Notes under the pieces: model-generated
What the model was told of the DNA's origin: nothing
What the model saw: the letters and a program-made list of their open reading frames with translations, nothing else
Databases searched by the model: none
Position numbers and translations under genes: made by a program
NCBI GenBank assembly: GCA_934670175.1
Contig: CAKUOX010000012.1
Location: forward strand, 1-50,136
DNA length: 50,136 nucleotides
Reading direction: 5' to 3'
From: an uncultured Clostridia bacterium
Lineage (GTDB): Bacteria; Bacillota; Clostridia; Christensenellales; Aristaeellaceae
Shown: positions 31,475 to 39,770 of the stretch, piece by piece
How the letters are laid out: each line of letters begins with the position of its first letter
Numbering within the stretch: the first letter of the stretch is position 1

Positions 31475-33678
31475 TGGATAGCACGAGCTATGGCTGTATG
31501 ACCCTGGACGAGCTGATTCGACGCATACGCAAATTCCACCCCGAGGACGACATGGAGCTGGTGCGCCGTGCCTACATGTTTGCCGAAAAGGCGCACGCCG
31601 GACAAAAGCGCAAGTCCGGCGAACCGTATTTCAGCCATCCCTGCGCCGTGGCCGTGATACTGACCGACCTGATGCTCGACGCCACCACCATTGCCGCGGG
31701 GCTGCTGCACGACTGCGTGGAGGACGTGGAGGGCGTGACGCTGGAGGTCATCGAGCGGGAATTCGGCCAGGAGGTCGCCCTGCTGGTGGACGGTGTGACC
31801 AAGCTCAACCAGTTGAATTTCGCCTCGCGCGAGGAGGCGCAGGCCGAGACCCTGCGCAAGATGTTCCTGGCCATGGCCAAGGACATCCGCGTGGTGCTGA
31901 TCAAGCTGGCGGATCGCCTGCACAATATGCGCACGCTGAAGTATCAGCGCCCCGAGCGCCAGCTGCCCATCGCGCGCGAAACGCTGGATATTTATGCGCC
32001 GCTGGCGCACCGCATGGGCGTGTACACCATCAAGTGGGAGTTGGAGGATCTGGCGCTGCGCTACATCGACCCCGACGCCTATTACGAGCTGGTGCGCCTG
32101 GTGGGCATGAAGCGCGAGGAGCGCGAGAAGCTCATTTCCGAGGTGTCGACGCAGCTGGGCGCAAAGCTGCGCGCGGCAGGCATCAAGTATGAAATAGAGG
32201 GGCGCCCCAAGCACTTCTATTCCATCTATAAGAAAATGAAATCCCAGAACAAGACCTTCGACCAGATCAACGATCTGATCGCCATTCGCGTTCTGGTGAA
32301 TACGCAGCAGGACTGCTATTTCGTGCTGGGCGTGGTGCATACGCTCTGGCCGCAGGTGCCAGGCAGATTCAAGGATTATATTTCCATGCCCAAGCCGAAC
32401 ATGTATCAGTCGCTGCACACCACGGTGGTCAACCAGGGCCGCCCCTTTGAGGTGCAGATACGCACATTTGACATGCACCGCACTGCGGAATACGGCATCG
32501 CCGCGCATTGGCGCTACAAGGAGGGCCGCGTCAGCGAAAATGAGCTGGATCAGAAGCTGAGCTGGCTGCGCCGCATTCTGGACTGGCAGAGCGACGCGCG
32601 CGATCCGGGCGAATTCGGCGAGCTGGTGAAGGTCGACCTGTTCGCGGACGAGGTATTTGTGTTTACGCCCAAGGGCGACGTAATCTCGCTGCCGCGCGGC
32701 GCGACGCCGCTGGATTTCGCCTATCGCATCCATTCGGCGGTGGGCAACCGCTGCATCGGCGCGAAGGTGAACGGACGCATCGTGCCGCTGGCTTCGCAGC
32801 TGCAGACCGGCGATTTCGTGGAGGTCATGACCTCGGCCTCGTCCAGGGGCCCCAGCCGCGACTGGCTGAATATCGTTAAAACCAGCGAGGCTAAGACGAA
32901 GATTCGCGCCTGGCTCAAGAAGGAGCAGCGCGAGGAAAACGTGGCGCTGGGGCACGATATGCTGGATAAGGAGGCCAAGCGCCTGGGCTATACGCTGTCT
33001 CAGCTCATCAAGGGCGAGGCGGGCGATACCATCATGAAGCGCTTCTCCGCCCAGAGCATGGACGATGTGTACGCCATGGTGGGCTTTGGCGGGCTGAGCT
33101 GCGCGCAGGTGGTCAACCGCCTGGTGGATGAATATAAGAAGAACGTAAAGCTTGAGGATGCGCTCTCGGCGCTGGCCGACGGCGCGCATCCGGAGGAGGA
33201 CAAGCCCAAAAAGCAGCAGCAGACCGCCTCCAACGGCGTGATCGTGAAGGGCGAAAGCGGTATGCTGGTGCGCTTTGCGCGCTGCTGCAATCCGCTGCCG
33301 GGCGACGATATTATCGGCTACATTACCCGCGGGCGCGGCGTGTCGGTGCATCGCGCCGACTGCGTGAGCCTGAAGGATGCGGGCGTGGAGAAGGATCGTC
33401 TGATCGACGTCGAATGGCAGTCGCAGGGCGCGGATACCTCCTATGAGGCGGAGATCCGGCTGATCGCCTACAACCGCACGGGGCTGCTGGCGGAGATCTC
33501 GGTGATGCTGGCGTCGCGCGGCGTGCCGGTCAGCGCCATGACCGCTCATGCGGGCAAGGATGGCAAGTATGTGTTCAACGTGTCCATCATCATCAAGGAC
33601 ACGCAGCAGCTCAACAAGATCATTCACGATATGCGCCGCATGACGGACGTGATCGAGGCCAGCCGCGTGTCCGGCTGA
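31471..33678 (+). CDS. relA: Bifunctional (p)ppGpp synthetase/hydrolase RelA/SpoT
   Basis: Stringent-response enzyme of 735 aa in the cytoplasm. The HD hydrolase domain is intact: Y-F-S-H-P near 50, the metal-binding L-L-H-D-C-V-E-D near 77 and K-L-A-D-R-L-H-N-M-R near 145. The synthetase domain is also intact: R-P-K-H-F-Y-S-I-Y-K-K-M near 245 and E-V-Q-I-R-T near 330. A TGS domain (V-F-V-F-T-P-K-G-D-V) is near 395, a zinc-finger-like C-C-N-P-L-P-G-D near 607, and an ACT domain is at the end. Both activities are therefore expected. ATG 31471 has GGGAGGGG upstream and overlaps the recJ stop (ATGATGG), so translation is coupled. Confidence 0.95.
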   Translation: MMDSTSYGCMTLDELIRRIRKFHPEDDMELVRRAYMFAEKAHAGQKRKSGEPYFSHPCAVAVILTDLMLDATTIAAGLLHDCVEDVEGVTLEVIEREFGQEVALLVDGVTKLNQLNFASREEAQAETLRKMFLAMAKDIRVVLIKLADRLHNMRTLKYQRPERQLPIARETLDIYAPLAHRMGVYTIKWELEDLALRYIDPDAYYELVRLVGMKREEREKLISEVSTQLGAKLRAAGIKYEIEGRPKHFYSIYKKMKSQNKTFDQINDLIAIRVLVNTQQDCYFVLGVVHTLWPQVPGRFKDYISMPKPNMYQSLHTTVVNQGRPFEVQIRTFDMHRTAEYGIAAHWRYKEGRVSENELDQKLSWLRRILDWQSDARDPGEFGELVKVDLFADEVFVFTPKGDVISLPRGATPLDFAYRIHSAVGNRCIGAKVNGRIVPLASQLQTGDFVEVMTSASSRGPSRDWLNIVKTSEAKTKIRAWLKKEQREENVALGHDMLDKEAKRLGYTLSQLIKGEAGDTIMKRFSAQSMDDVYAMVGFGGLSCAQVVNRLVDEYKKNVKLEDALSALADGAHPEEDKPKKQQQTASNGVIVKGESGMLVRFARCCNPLPGDDIIGYITRGRGVSVHRADCVSLKDAGVEKDRLIDVEWQSQGADTSYEAEIRLIAYNRTGLLAEISVMLASRGVPVSAMTAHAGKDGKYVFNVSIIIKDTQQLNKIIHDMRRMTDVIEASRVSG

Positions 33679-33703
33679 ACGAAGGAAAACGGAGGATGAA
33701 GCA

Positions 33704-34153
33704 ATGCGCTGTGTGGTGCAGAAGGTAACGCGCGCATCGGTGCGCGTAGCGGGCGAGCTGGTGGGCGAGATCGGCGCGGGCTATATGGTGCTGGTTGGCG
33801 CGGAGGAGGGCGATACCGAGGCGGACGTCGCCTACTGCGCGTCGAAGATTACCGGCCTGCGCGTATTTGAGGATCAGGACGACAAAATGAATCTGTCGCT
33901 GGCGGACGTCGGCGGCAGCGTGCTGCTGGTCTCGCAGTTCACGCTGCTGGGCGATGCGCGCCATGGCCGCCGTCCCAGCTTTATCCGCGCGGCGCGGCCG
34001 GAGGTCGCCGAGCCGCTGTTTGAAATGCTGGTGGCGCGCGTGGCGCAGGCCGGCGTGCATACGCAGACCGGACGCTTCCGCACGCACATGGAGGTCTCGC
34101 TGGTGAACGACGGCCCCGTGACCATATTGCTGGACAGCAGGAAGGAATTTTGA
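33704..34153 (+). CDS. dtd: D-aminoacyl-tRNA deacylase
   Basis: Enzyme of 149 aa that removes D-amino acids, and glycine from tRNA-Ala, from mischarged tRNA. It is the usual family length. The two signature motifs are S-Q-F-T-L near 78 and N-D-G-P-V-T near 137 (the cross-subunit G-x-P motif). It begins M-R-C-V-V-Q-K-V, typical of Dtd. It lies 25 bp after relA, as in many Clostridia. Confidence 0.95.
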   Translation: MRCVVQKVTRASVRVAGELVGEIGAGYMVLVGAEEGDTEADVAYCASKITGLRVFEDQDDKMNLSLADVGGSVLLVSQFTLLGDARHGRRPSFIRAARPEVAEPLFEMLVARVAQAGVHTQTGRFRTHMEVSLVNDGPVTILLDSRKEF

Positions 34154-34155
34154 AC

Positions 34156-34779
34156 ATGGATTACACGATACAGAGGATCGTCTGCGGCGCGTATCAGGAA
34201 AACGCCTATCTGCTGTGCGCGGCGGGGCGCGATGATTGCGTGCTGATCGATCCCGGCGACGATATTTCCGCGCTGCGGCGCGCCGTTGCCGCGTCCGGAC
34301 GCAGGCTGGGCGGCATATTGCTGACGCATAGCCACTTTGACCACATTCTCGCCGCGCAGCCGCTGCAGGCGGAGACCGGCGCGCCCGTTTTCGCGCACGC
34401 ACAGGATATTCCGCGGCTCTGCGACGCGCAGCTGAATTCCTACAATGCGATGTGCTCCGCGCTGCCCTGTCCGAGCCGGCTGGACGCGCAGGCGTACGCG
34501 GCGGAGCTCGAGCTCTGCGGCCTGAGGTTTGAAGTGCTGCACACGCCCGGCCATACGCCCGGCTCCATCTGCCTGTACGATGCGGCAAACGCGCTTTTAT
34601 TCAGCGGCGATACGCTGTTCTGCGCGGGCTTTGGCCGCGTAGATCTGCCCGGTGGCAGTCCGCGCGAGATGCGCGCGTCGCTGCGGAAGCTGTTTGCGCT
34701 GCCCGCGGCTGTGCGCGTCTATCCCGGCCACGGCGGCGAGACGATGATCGGCGATGAGCGCGCGAGGTATAATGTATGA
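34156..34779 (+). CDS. MBL-fold hydrolase (glyoxalase II-like)
   Basis: Metallo-beta-lactamase-fold hydrolase of 207 aa. Metal ligands are in T-H-S-H-F-D-H (H-x-H-x-D-H) near 58, H-T-P-G-H-T-P-G-S near 133, F-S-G-D-T-L-F near 153 and the final Y-P-G-H-G near 190. It is of the short GloB-like type found between dtd and hemZ in Clostridia. Substrate is unknown; hydroxyacyl-glutathione is unlikely in such bacteria. ATG 34156 follows AAGGA. The stop overlaps the hemZ start (ATGA). Confidence 0.9.
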   Translation: MDYTIQRIVCGAYQENAYLLCAAGRDDCVLIDPGDDISALRRAVAASGRRLGGILLTHSHFDHILAAQPLQAETGAPVFAHAQDIPRLCDAQLNSYNAMCSALPCPSRLDAQAYAAELELCGLRFEVLHTPGHTPGSICLYDAANALLFSGDTLFCAGFGRVDLPGGSPREMRASLRKLFALPAAVRVYPGHGGETMIGDERARYNV

Positions 34780-36236
34780 CGGTTACGGTATCGACGCCTG
34801 AAACAGATTTTCTCTGCGATATTGGCGATATGCTGCGCCTGTTTCTGGGCGATGTGCAGGTGGTGGAGGCTGCGCACGGCGCGGACTACGCGCATCGGGT
34901 GGAGCGCTGCGGCGAAACGGTGGCGGACATCTGGCGCTGCGGCGGAAAAACCGCGCGCCTGGAGCGCCCCGCGCCCGTGGGCACGGACATCGTGGTGCGC
35001 CGCGCGCGCAAGCGTCAGGTAAAGCAGGTGCTGTATGAGCTGCTGAAGGAAACCACCGGCATGCAGCCCCCGTGGGGCTCGCTGACCGGTATACGCCCTA
35101 CGCGGCTGCTCTACGAGGGACTGGATATGGGCCTGAGCGTGGCGGAGGCGAAGGCGCGGGTTATGCGCGAATTCGACGTGTCCGAGGATCGCGCGGCGCT
35201 GCTGTGCGAGATCGAGCAGATGCAGCGCGGCGTGCGCGTGCCGGAGGAGAACAGCTTTGACCTGTACATCGGCATTCCCTTCTGCCGGACGCGCTGCACC
35301 TACTGCTCGTTTTCATCGGGCGAGATCGGGCGCAACCACAAGCTGGTCGAGCCCTACGTCGAGGCGCTGATCCGCGAGATCGAGGGCAGTGCGGCGCTGA
35401 TGCGCGCTGCAGGACGGCATGTGCGCGCGGCCTATGTCGGCGGCGGCACACCTACGTCCATCAGCTGCGATCAGCTCAGGCGGATACTTGCGGCGGCGCA
35501 GGCGGCGTTTCCCAATGCGTGCGAGTGGACGGTGGAGGCCGGCCGGCCGGATACCATCGATCGCGAGAAGCTGGAAATGCTCAGAGATATGCGCATTTCC
35601 CGCATTTCCGTGAACCCGCAGACCTTCTGCGACGCGACGCTCGAGCGCATTGGCCGCAGCCACAGCGGCGCGGACACCATCGCGGCGTATGAGCTGGCGC
35701 GCGAGCTTGGCTTTACTGACATCAATATGGATCTGATCGCCGCGCTGCCCGGCGAAACGCCGGAGATATTCAATGAAACGCTGTCGCGCGTGATCGCGCT
35801 CGGGCCCGAGAGCGTGACGGTGCATTCACTGTCCATCAAACGGTCGAGCCGCCTGCACGAGGAAATGCACGTTTCCGGCGCGGGGCACAGCCAGGTGAGC
35901 GCTGCGGGCGCGGGTGAAATGATTGCCTGTGCGCGGGCGAGGCTCATGGCGGCGGGCTGGCGGCCGTATTATCTGTATCGGCAGAAATACATGGCGGGAA
36001 ATCTGGAAAATGTGGGCTACGCGAAGCCCGGCTGCGCTTGCCTGTACAACATTGGCAACATGGAGGAGACGGCCAGCGTGCTGGCGCTGGGTGCGGGCGG
36101 CATCAGCAAGTGGCTCTTCGGCGGCCGTGATCTGCGCATTGAGCGCGCGGCCAACCTGAAGAACATAGAGGAATACATACGCCGCATCGACGAGATGATC
36201 GAGCGCAAGCGCGCGCTGGTCGCGCCGAGGGGGTGA
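34776..36236 (+). CDS. hemZ: HemZ-type coproporphyrinogen dehydrogenase-like radical SAM protein
   Basis: Radical SAM protein of 486 aa in the HemN/HemZ family. A roughly 160-residue N-terminal extension with G-S-L-T-G-I-R-P-T-R near 105 is the HemZ hallmark. The cluster motif is C-R-T-R-C-T-Y-C-S-F (C-x3-C-x2-C) near 170-179, followed by G-G-G-T-P-T-S near 222, and later Q-T-F and D-L-I-A-A-L-P-G. The C-terminal R-Q-K-Y-M-A-G-N-L-E-N-V-G-Y also matches HemZ. HemN relatives oxidise coproporphyrinogen III or transfer haem. The role in an anaerobe is uncertain. Confidence 0.9.
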   Translation: MTVTVSTPETDFLCDIGDMLRLFLGDVQVVEAAHGADYAHRVERCGETVADIWRCGGKTARLERPAPVGTDIVVRRARKRQVKQVLYELLKETTGMQPPWGSLTGIRPTRLLYEGLDMGLSVAEAKARVMREFDVSEDRAALLCEIEQMQRGVRVPEENSFDLYIGIPFCRTRCTYCSFSSGEIGRNHKLVEPYVEALIREIEGSAALMRAAGRHVRAAYVGGGTPTSISCDQLRRILAAAQAAFPNACEWTVEAGRPDTIDREKLEMLRDMRISRISVNPQTFCDATLERIGRSHSGADTIAAYELARELGFTDINMDLIAALPGETPEIFNETLSRVIALGPESVTVHSLSIKRSSRLHEEMHVSGAGHSQVSAAGAGEMIACARARLMAAGWRPYYLYRQKYMAGNLENVGYAKPGCACLYNIGNMEETASVLALGAGGISKWLFGGRDLRIERAANLKNIEEYIRRIDEMIERKRALVAPRG

Positions 36237-36241
36237 AGCGT

Positions 36242-36922
36242 ATGAAAATGAAAAGACGGATTTTGGCGGCGCTGTGCCTGCTGGCGCTGGTGCTGCTGAG
36301 CGGCTGCAGCGAGAAGTCGCCCTTTGAGGGTATTCCAAATCCACAGGCCACGATCGAGCTTTCCAACGGCAAAACGCTGCGCTTTGAGCTCTTCGTACAG
36401 GATGCGCCCAACACCGTGGCGAACTTTGTGGAGCTGGCAAACAGCGGCTTTTACGATGGACAGCGCTTTTTCCGCATCGTGCCCGGCGTGCTGATTCAGG
36501 CGGGAGATCCGGATAACAGCGGCTATGGCGGCACGGACTACGTCATACAGGGCGAGTTTGCGGCAAACGGCATCGAAAATCCCGTTTCGCATACGCGAGG
36601 CACCATTTCCATGGCGCGGCAGAGCCAGTATGACACGGCGTCCAGCCAGTTTTTCATCATGCAGGGCAATTATCCGGAGTATGACGGCCAATACGCCGCC
36701 TTCGGCCGCGCGACCGACGCGGAAAGCCTTGCCGCGATCGATGAGATCGCCTCTACGCCGGTAGACGGCAGCTATCGCGCCATCGGCGCCGTGCCGACGA
36801 TCAAGTCCATTCGCGTGGAGACCGACGGTTATAGCTATACGGCGTCCAAGCTGGATCCGCCGGAGCAGACGGAAAACAAGAAGCGCATTGAATTCAATAC
36901 CGACGCGCAGAGCGACGGCTAA
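36242..36922 (+). CDS. Cyclophilin-type peptidyl-prolyl isomerase lipoprotein
   Basis: Exported prolyl isomerase of 226 aa. The signal sequence ends in a lipobox L-L-S-G-C (Cys near 22), so the mature protein is tethered outside the membrane, where it would help fold secreted proteins. The cyclophilin core has F-F-R-I-V-P-G-V-L-I-Q-A-G-D-P near 80, G-T-I-S-M-A-R near 120 and S-S-Q-F-F-I-M near 134. The Phe-Arg at the active site (F-F-R-I) and the Gln-Phe-Phe are present. ATG 36242 was chosen over an upstream GTG. A cytosolic paralogue follows. Confidence 0.9.
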   Translation: MKMKRRILAALCLLALVLLSGCSEKSPFEGIPNPQATIELSNGKTLRFELFVQDAPNTVANFVELANSGFYDGQRFFRIVPGVLIQAGDPDNSGYGGTDYVIQGEFAANGIENPVSHTRGTISMARQSQYDTASSQFFIMQGNYPEYDGQYAAFGRATDAESLAAIDEIASTPVDGSYRAIGAVPTIKSIRVETDGYSYTASKLDPPEQTENKKRIEFNTDAQSDG

Positions 36923-36944
36923 AATTGGAGAGGAAGGATAAACC

Positions 36945-37472
36945 ATGAGCAATCCCATCGTCAAATTTGAAATGGAGGACGGCGGCGTCATTACCGCCGA
37001 GCTCTATCCCGAAATTGCCCCGAATACCGTGGCCAATTTTGTGAATCTGGTGGAGAGCGGCTTCTACAACGGCCTGATCTTCCACCGCGTGATCCCCGGC
37101 TTTATGATCCAGGGCGGCGACCCGCAGGGCACCGGCATGGGCGGCCCCGGCTACTGCATCAAGGGCGAATTTGCCCGCAACGGCTTCCGCGAGAACAATC
37201 TGCGCCACACGCGCGGCGTGCTGAGCATGGCGCGCAGCATGATGCCCAATTCGGCAGGCAGCCAGTTCTTCATCATGCACACCGACGCGCCGCATCTGGA
37301 TGGCGATTACGCGGCGTTCGGCAAGGTGACCGACGGCCTGGACGTGGTGGATCGCATTGCGAATACGCCCACCGGCGCAATGGATCGCCCCGTGAAGGAG
37401 CAGCGCATCAAAACCGCGACCGTGGAAACCTTCGGCGAGAAGTATGAAGTAGAGAAATATGGCAGGAGATGA
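36945..37472 (+). CDS. Cytosolic cyclophilin-type peptidyl-prolyl isomerase
   Basis: Prolyl isomerase of 175 aa without a signal sequence. The active site segments are F-H-R-V-I-P-G-F-M-I-Q-G-G-D-P near 47, G-V-L-S-M-A-R near 92 and S-Q-F-F-I-M-H near 107. It lies 22 bp after the lipoprotein paralogue, with GGAGAGGA upstream. The pair looks like a duplication that put one copy on each side of the membrane. Confidence 0.92.
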   Translation: MSNPIVKFEMEDGGVITAELYPEIAPNTVANFVNLVESGFYNGLIFHRVIPGFMIQGGDPQGTGMGGPGYCIKGEFARNGFRENNLRHTRGVLSMARSMMPNSAGSQFFIMHTDAPHLDGDYAAFGKVTDGLDVVDRIANTPTGAMDRPVKEQRIKTATVETFGEKYEVEKYGRR

Positions 37473-37478
37473 GCTTTC

Positions 37479-38042
37479 ATGAAGGATATGTATTATAAGA
37501 TGACCATTGCGGGCTGCGAGCGCGAGCTGCCGCTGTGCCCCATCAGCGATGAGCTGAATATCGGCGCGTTTGTGATTTTCGGCGATCCGGAGCTGACCAC
37601 CGCCTGCGCCGAGGCGCTGAACGCCCGCGCGCCCGAGCACGACGTGATGATTACCGCCGAATCCAAGGGCATTCCGCTGATCTGCGAAATGGCGCGCCTT
37701 CAGGGCAACCGCCGCTATATTCTGGCGCGCAAGAGTCCGAAGCTGTACATGAAGAACGTGTTTACCGCCGAGGTGCGCTCCATCACCACAGACCATGTGC
37801 AGACCCTCTGCCTGGACGGAAAGGATGCCGAATACATGCGCGGCAAGCGCGTGCTGATCGTGGATGATGTGATCTCCACCGGCGAGAGCCTGCACGCGAT
37901 GGAGGAGCTGGTGCATCAGGCGGGCGGCAGGATCGTCGGCCGCATGGCGATTCTCGCCGAGGGCGACGCTACCAGGCGCGCCGATCTGGTGTATCTGGAA
38001 AAGCTGCCGCTGTTTAATAAGAACGGTCAGCCGATCGAATAA
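37479..38042 (+). CDS. Phosphoribosyltransferase, adenine-PRTase-like
   Basis: Type I phosphoribosyltransferase of 187 aa. The PRPP-binding motif is V-L-I-V-D-D-V-I-S-T-G-E-S-L near 126-139. The Apt-like N-terminal half has I-T-A-E-S-K-G-I-P-L near 66 and A-R-K-S-P-K near 87. The adenine-specific R-x-x-G-F-x-F-x-P-P of true Apt is not seen, so the base may differ. It is the last gene of the long plus-strand run, with AGGAG upstream and a strong terminator downstream. Confidence 0.85.
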   Translation: MKDMYYKMTIAGCERELPLCPISDELNIGAFVIFGDPELTTACAEALNARAPEHDVMITAESKGIPLICEMARLQGNRRYILARKSPKLYMKNVFTAEVRSITTDHVQTLCLDGKDAEYMRGKRVLIVDDVISTGESLHAMEELVHQAGGRIVGRMAILAEGDATRRADLVYLEKLPLFNKNGQPIE

Positions 38043-38049
38043 AAAATGT

Positions 38050-38085
38050 GCGCGCTGCTTCTCACACCAGAAGCAGCGCGCTTTT
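38050..38085. terminator. Bidirectional terminator
   Basis: A perfect 13-bp stem (GCGCGCTGCTTCT at 38050-38062 with its complement at 38069-38081) has a 6-nt loop. TTTT follows on the plus strand and A6 precedes. It serves both the phosphoribosyltransferase gene and the convergent SleB-like gene. Confidence 0.9.
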
Positions 38086-38111
38086 CAAGATCAAATCAGT
38101 GCCAATGCCTT

Positions 38112-38534
38112 TCAGTCGTTGCCGTTCAGATAATAGAAGTTATAATTGCCCACGCGGCGGCAGAGCGTGGTTTCATCCCAGGCGTTCGGCGCATCTGCGG
38201 CCTGATAGTACAGCGCGTCGGTGTTCAGCGTGCGCTTGCCGGACAGCACCGCGTGCGCGGCGCGCAGGCTGTCATCGTCATAGCGCCTGCCGGCGGGAAA
38301 CTGCTGCTGCTGGCTCAGCACGCCGTTCAGGTCGTTCGGGAACCAGCCGCTGTCCACGCGGTTCATCACCACCGAGCCCAGCGCCAGCTTGGTTTCGTAG
38401 CTTTCGTTTCGCCCCAGCGCGTAGATGGTGCGCGCCAGCCGGATCGTCGCCCGATCCTCGGTAAAGCTCACAGAGGGAACCAGCAGCACAGCCAGCACCG
38501 CCAGTGCCAGCAGCGCGATCAGAGCCCTTCGCAT
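38112..38534 (-). CDS. SleB-type cell wall hydrolase
   Basis: Exported or membrane-anchored protein of 140 aa. The N-terminal helix (about 4-22) is a signal or anchor. The Hydrolase_2 (SleB/CwlJ) domain has A-R-T-I-Y-A-L-G-R-N-E-S-Y-E-T-K-L-A-L-G-S-V-V, then M-N-R-V, and the aromatic end Y-N-F-Y-Y. SleB relatives cut spore cortex or vegetative peptidoglycan. The usual motif reads Y-G-E-A-R-G-E-x-Y; here the first Glu is Leu while the second is kept. ATG 38534 follows AAGGAGGGG, and a consensus promoter lies just upstream. Confidence 0.85.
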   Translation of the reverse strand: MRRALIALLALAVLAVLLVPSVSFTEDRATIRLARTIYALGRNESYETKLALGSVVMNRVDSGWFPNDLNGVLSQQQQFPAGRRYDDDSLRAAHAVLSGKRTLNTDALYYQAADAPNAWDETTLCRRVGNYNFYYLNGND

Positions 38535-38560
38535 CGCATATCCCCTCCTTATCCTCAGCA

Positions 38561-38589
38561 ATTATACGTCGTTTTGTTACGCACGTCAA
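38561..38589 (-). promoter_or_regulatory. Promoter of the SleB-like gene
   Basis: On the minus strand TTGACG (38584-38589) and TATAAT (38561-38566) are 17 bp apart, about 27 bp before the start codon. It is of the housekeeping type, not an obvious sporulation promoter. Confidence 0.85.
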
Positions 38590-38741
38590 TAGTTTTGTAA
38601 TAACTTTGAAATAATTGCCTACATTGATATATATATTCATATTCCGGCCTGAAAATGACGAAAATATGGATACGAGCTTCAAAAGCGTTGGCCTGTTGGG
38701 CGGGGAGCGGAGTTCAGGCTGTCGATGATTCCAGTAAGCGC

Positions 38742-38794
38742 AAAAAAAGGATCGGCTGTCCGCACCGCCTGCCGGCTTGCGGAAGCTCGATCCT
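38742..38794 (-). terminator. Terminator of the aminopeptidase/ArsR-like operon
   Basis: On the minus strand AGGATCG pairs with CGATCCT, with an inner GC and CCGC/GCGG stem, followed by seven T. The rest of the 274 bp between the SleB-like gene and the ArsR-like gene holds nothing else visible. Confidence 0.8.
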
Positions 38795-38835
38795 GAATTC
38801 TATATTGGGCTTTGAGCATCGGGGGTTTGCAAATA

Positions 38836-39402
38836 TCAGGGCGTTTCCTCCGGCCTGACGCGCCAGTAACCCCTGCCGTCTCGGTTCAGCAGCTTTTCCC
38901 CGACCATATCCCGACGAAGGGTGCAAAAATCATCATGGAAATCAGCGATGATGATATTTGTTTCACGCTCGGAATAGATGCGGTCAAACTCAAACGACTG
39001 CGCGATTACCTCCAGAATGATGCGCTCCTTCTTGCGCTGGGCCGGAATGGCCTTCAGCCTGCCATATTCGAAGAAGGCATCGATTACCTTCTGGCGATAC
39101 TCGGCGTCCCTTTGCGCCTGAATTTCGGCTTCGTCGGACTCCGTTTGCAGTATTTCCAGAATGCTGGTCTCAAAAATCTCTTTTTTGAGCGAGTACATCA
39201 TGTAATACTGGCTCTTGTAGGACGTGACCGCACCGGCGTCCGCCAGCTTTTTAAGGTGGAAGGACACGGTGGGGGGCGTGATCCCCAGCCTTTCGGCCAA
39301 ACGTTCGACATACATATCCTCAATCGCCAGCGATTTCAGTATTTGCAGTCAAGATTTGTCCGACAGGCACTTAAAAAGGCGGACGGCCTCAGCCTCTGTC
39401 AT
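38836..39402 (-). pseudogene. ArsR-family regulator with DUF2087 domain, interrupted by an in-frame TGA
   Basis: The frame opens at ATG 39402, with GGAGG 7 nt upstream, and overlaps the stop of the preceding gene (ATGA). It reads M-T-E-A-E-A-V-R-L-F-K-C-L-S-D-K-S, then TGA at 39349-39351, then L-Q-I-L-K-S-L-A in the same frame. The sequence C-L-S-D-K-S-R-L-Q-I-L is expected in this family, so one C-to-T change (CGA to TGA) explains the stop. The remainder has the winged helix (P-P-T-V-S-F-H-L-K-K-L, about 35-60) and a C-terminal DUF2087 domain, complete to residue 188. ATG 39315 could restart translation, giving a 159-aa protein without the first helices. It could be a true mutation or a sequence error. 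Confidence 0.85.
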
Positions 39403-39770
39403 TCTGTTTCCTCCCACACGATTGCAAAGTATTCCTTGATCTCGTCGACCGCGTCGAGTTTGGTCTTCTCTACCAATTGCATGATCAGATTGTCGTGCTG
39501 ACTGGCCAGTTCATAGGCCGCAGCCCAGTCTGAAGGGATCTCTTCCAGCCTTTGAACGAAAAAGCGCCGCGCAGCTTTTTCATCGTCTCTGTATAGCTCT
39601 ACGGCCAGGGCAAGGATAGTCTGAAAAATGCCATAGACGTTGGCGCTGATCTTCTCGAACCTAGCTTCATCCGAGCGGTCATCGGCAAGCAGTTCCATTT
39701 GGCGGCGCCTGCAGGCGGCGATCCGATCATCAAAATAGCGATTCAAATTCGCAACAGTCCGTTCAATCAT
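39399..39770 (-). CDS. Uncharacterised helical protein
   Basis: 123 aa, not recognised. The sequence is charged and predicted almost entirely helical, with no signal, cysteine pair or membrane segment. Its start overlaps the stop of the aminopeptidase gene and its stop overlaps the start of the ArsR-like gene. All three would be translated from one message. It may be a partner of either product. The name should remain hypothetical. Confidence 0.8.
   Translation of the reverse strand: MIERTVANLNRYFDDRIAACRRRQMELLADDRSDEARFEKISANVYGIFQTILALAVELYRDDEKAARRFFVQRLEEIPSDWAAAYELASQHDNLIMQLVEKTKLDAVDEIKEYFAIVWEETE

Noticed and set aside
31201..33627. 808-codon minus-strand open frame opposite relA/spoT
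   Set aside because: It is a mirror of a GC-rich coding region. The plus strand encodes full RelA/SpoT domains, and the minus frame shows no recognisable domain.
39349..39351. TGA as selenocysteine or recoded codon in the ArsR-like gene
   Set aside because: The family has Arg at this place, one base change explains it, no SECIS-like hairpin follows, and TGA acts as a normal stop in many genes here.
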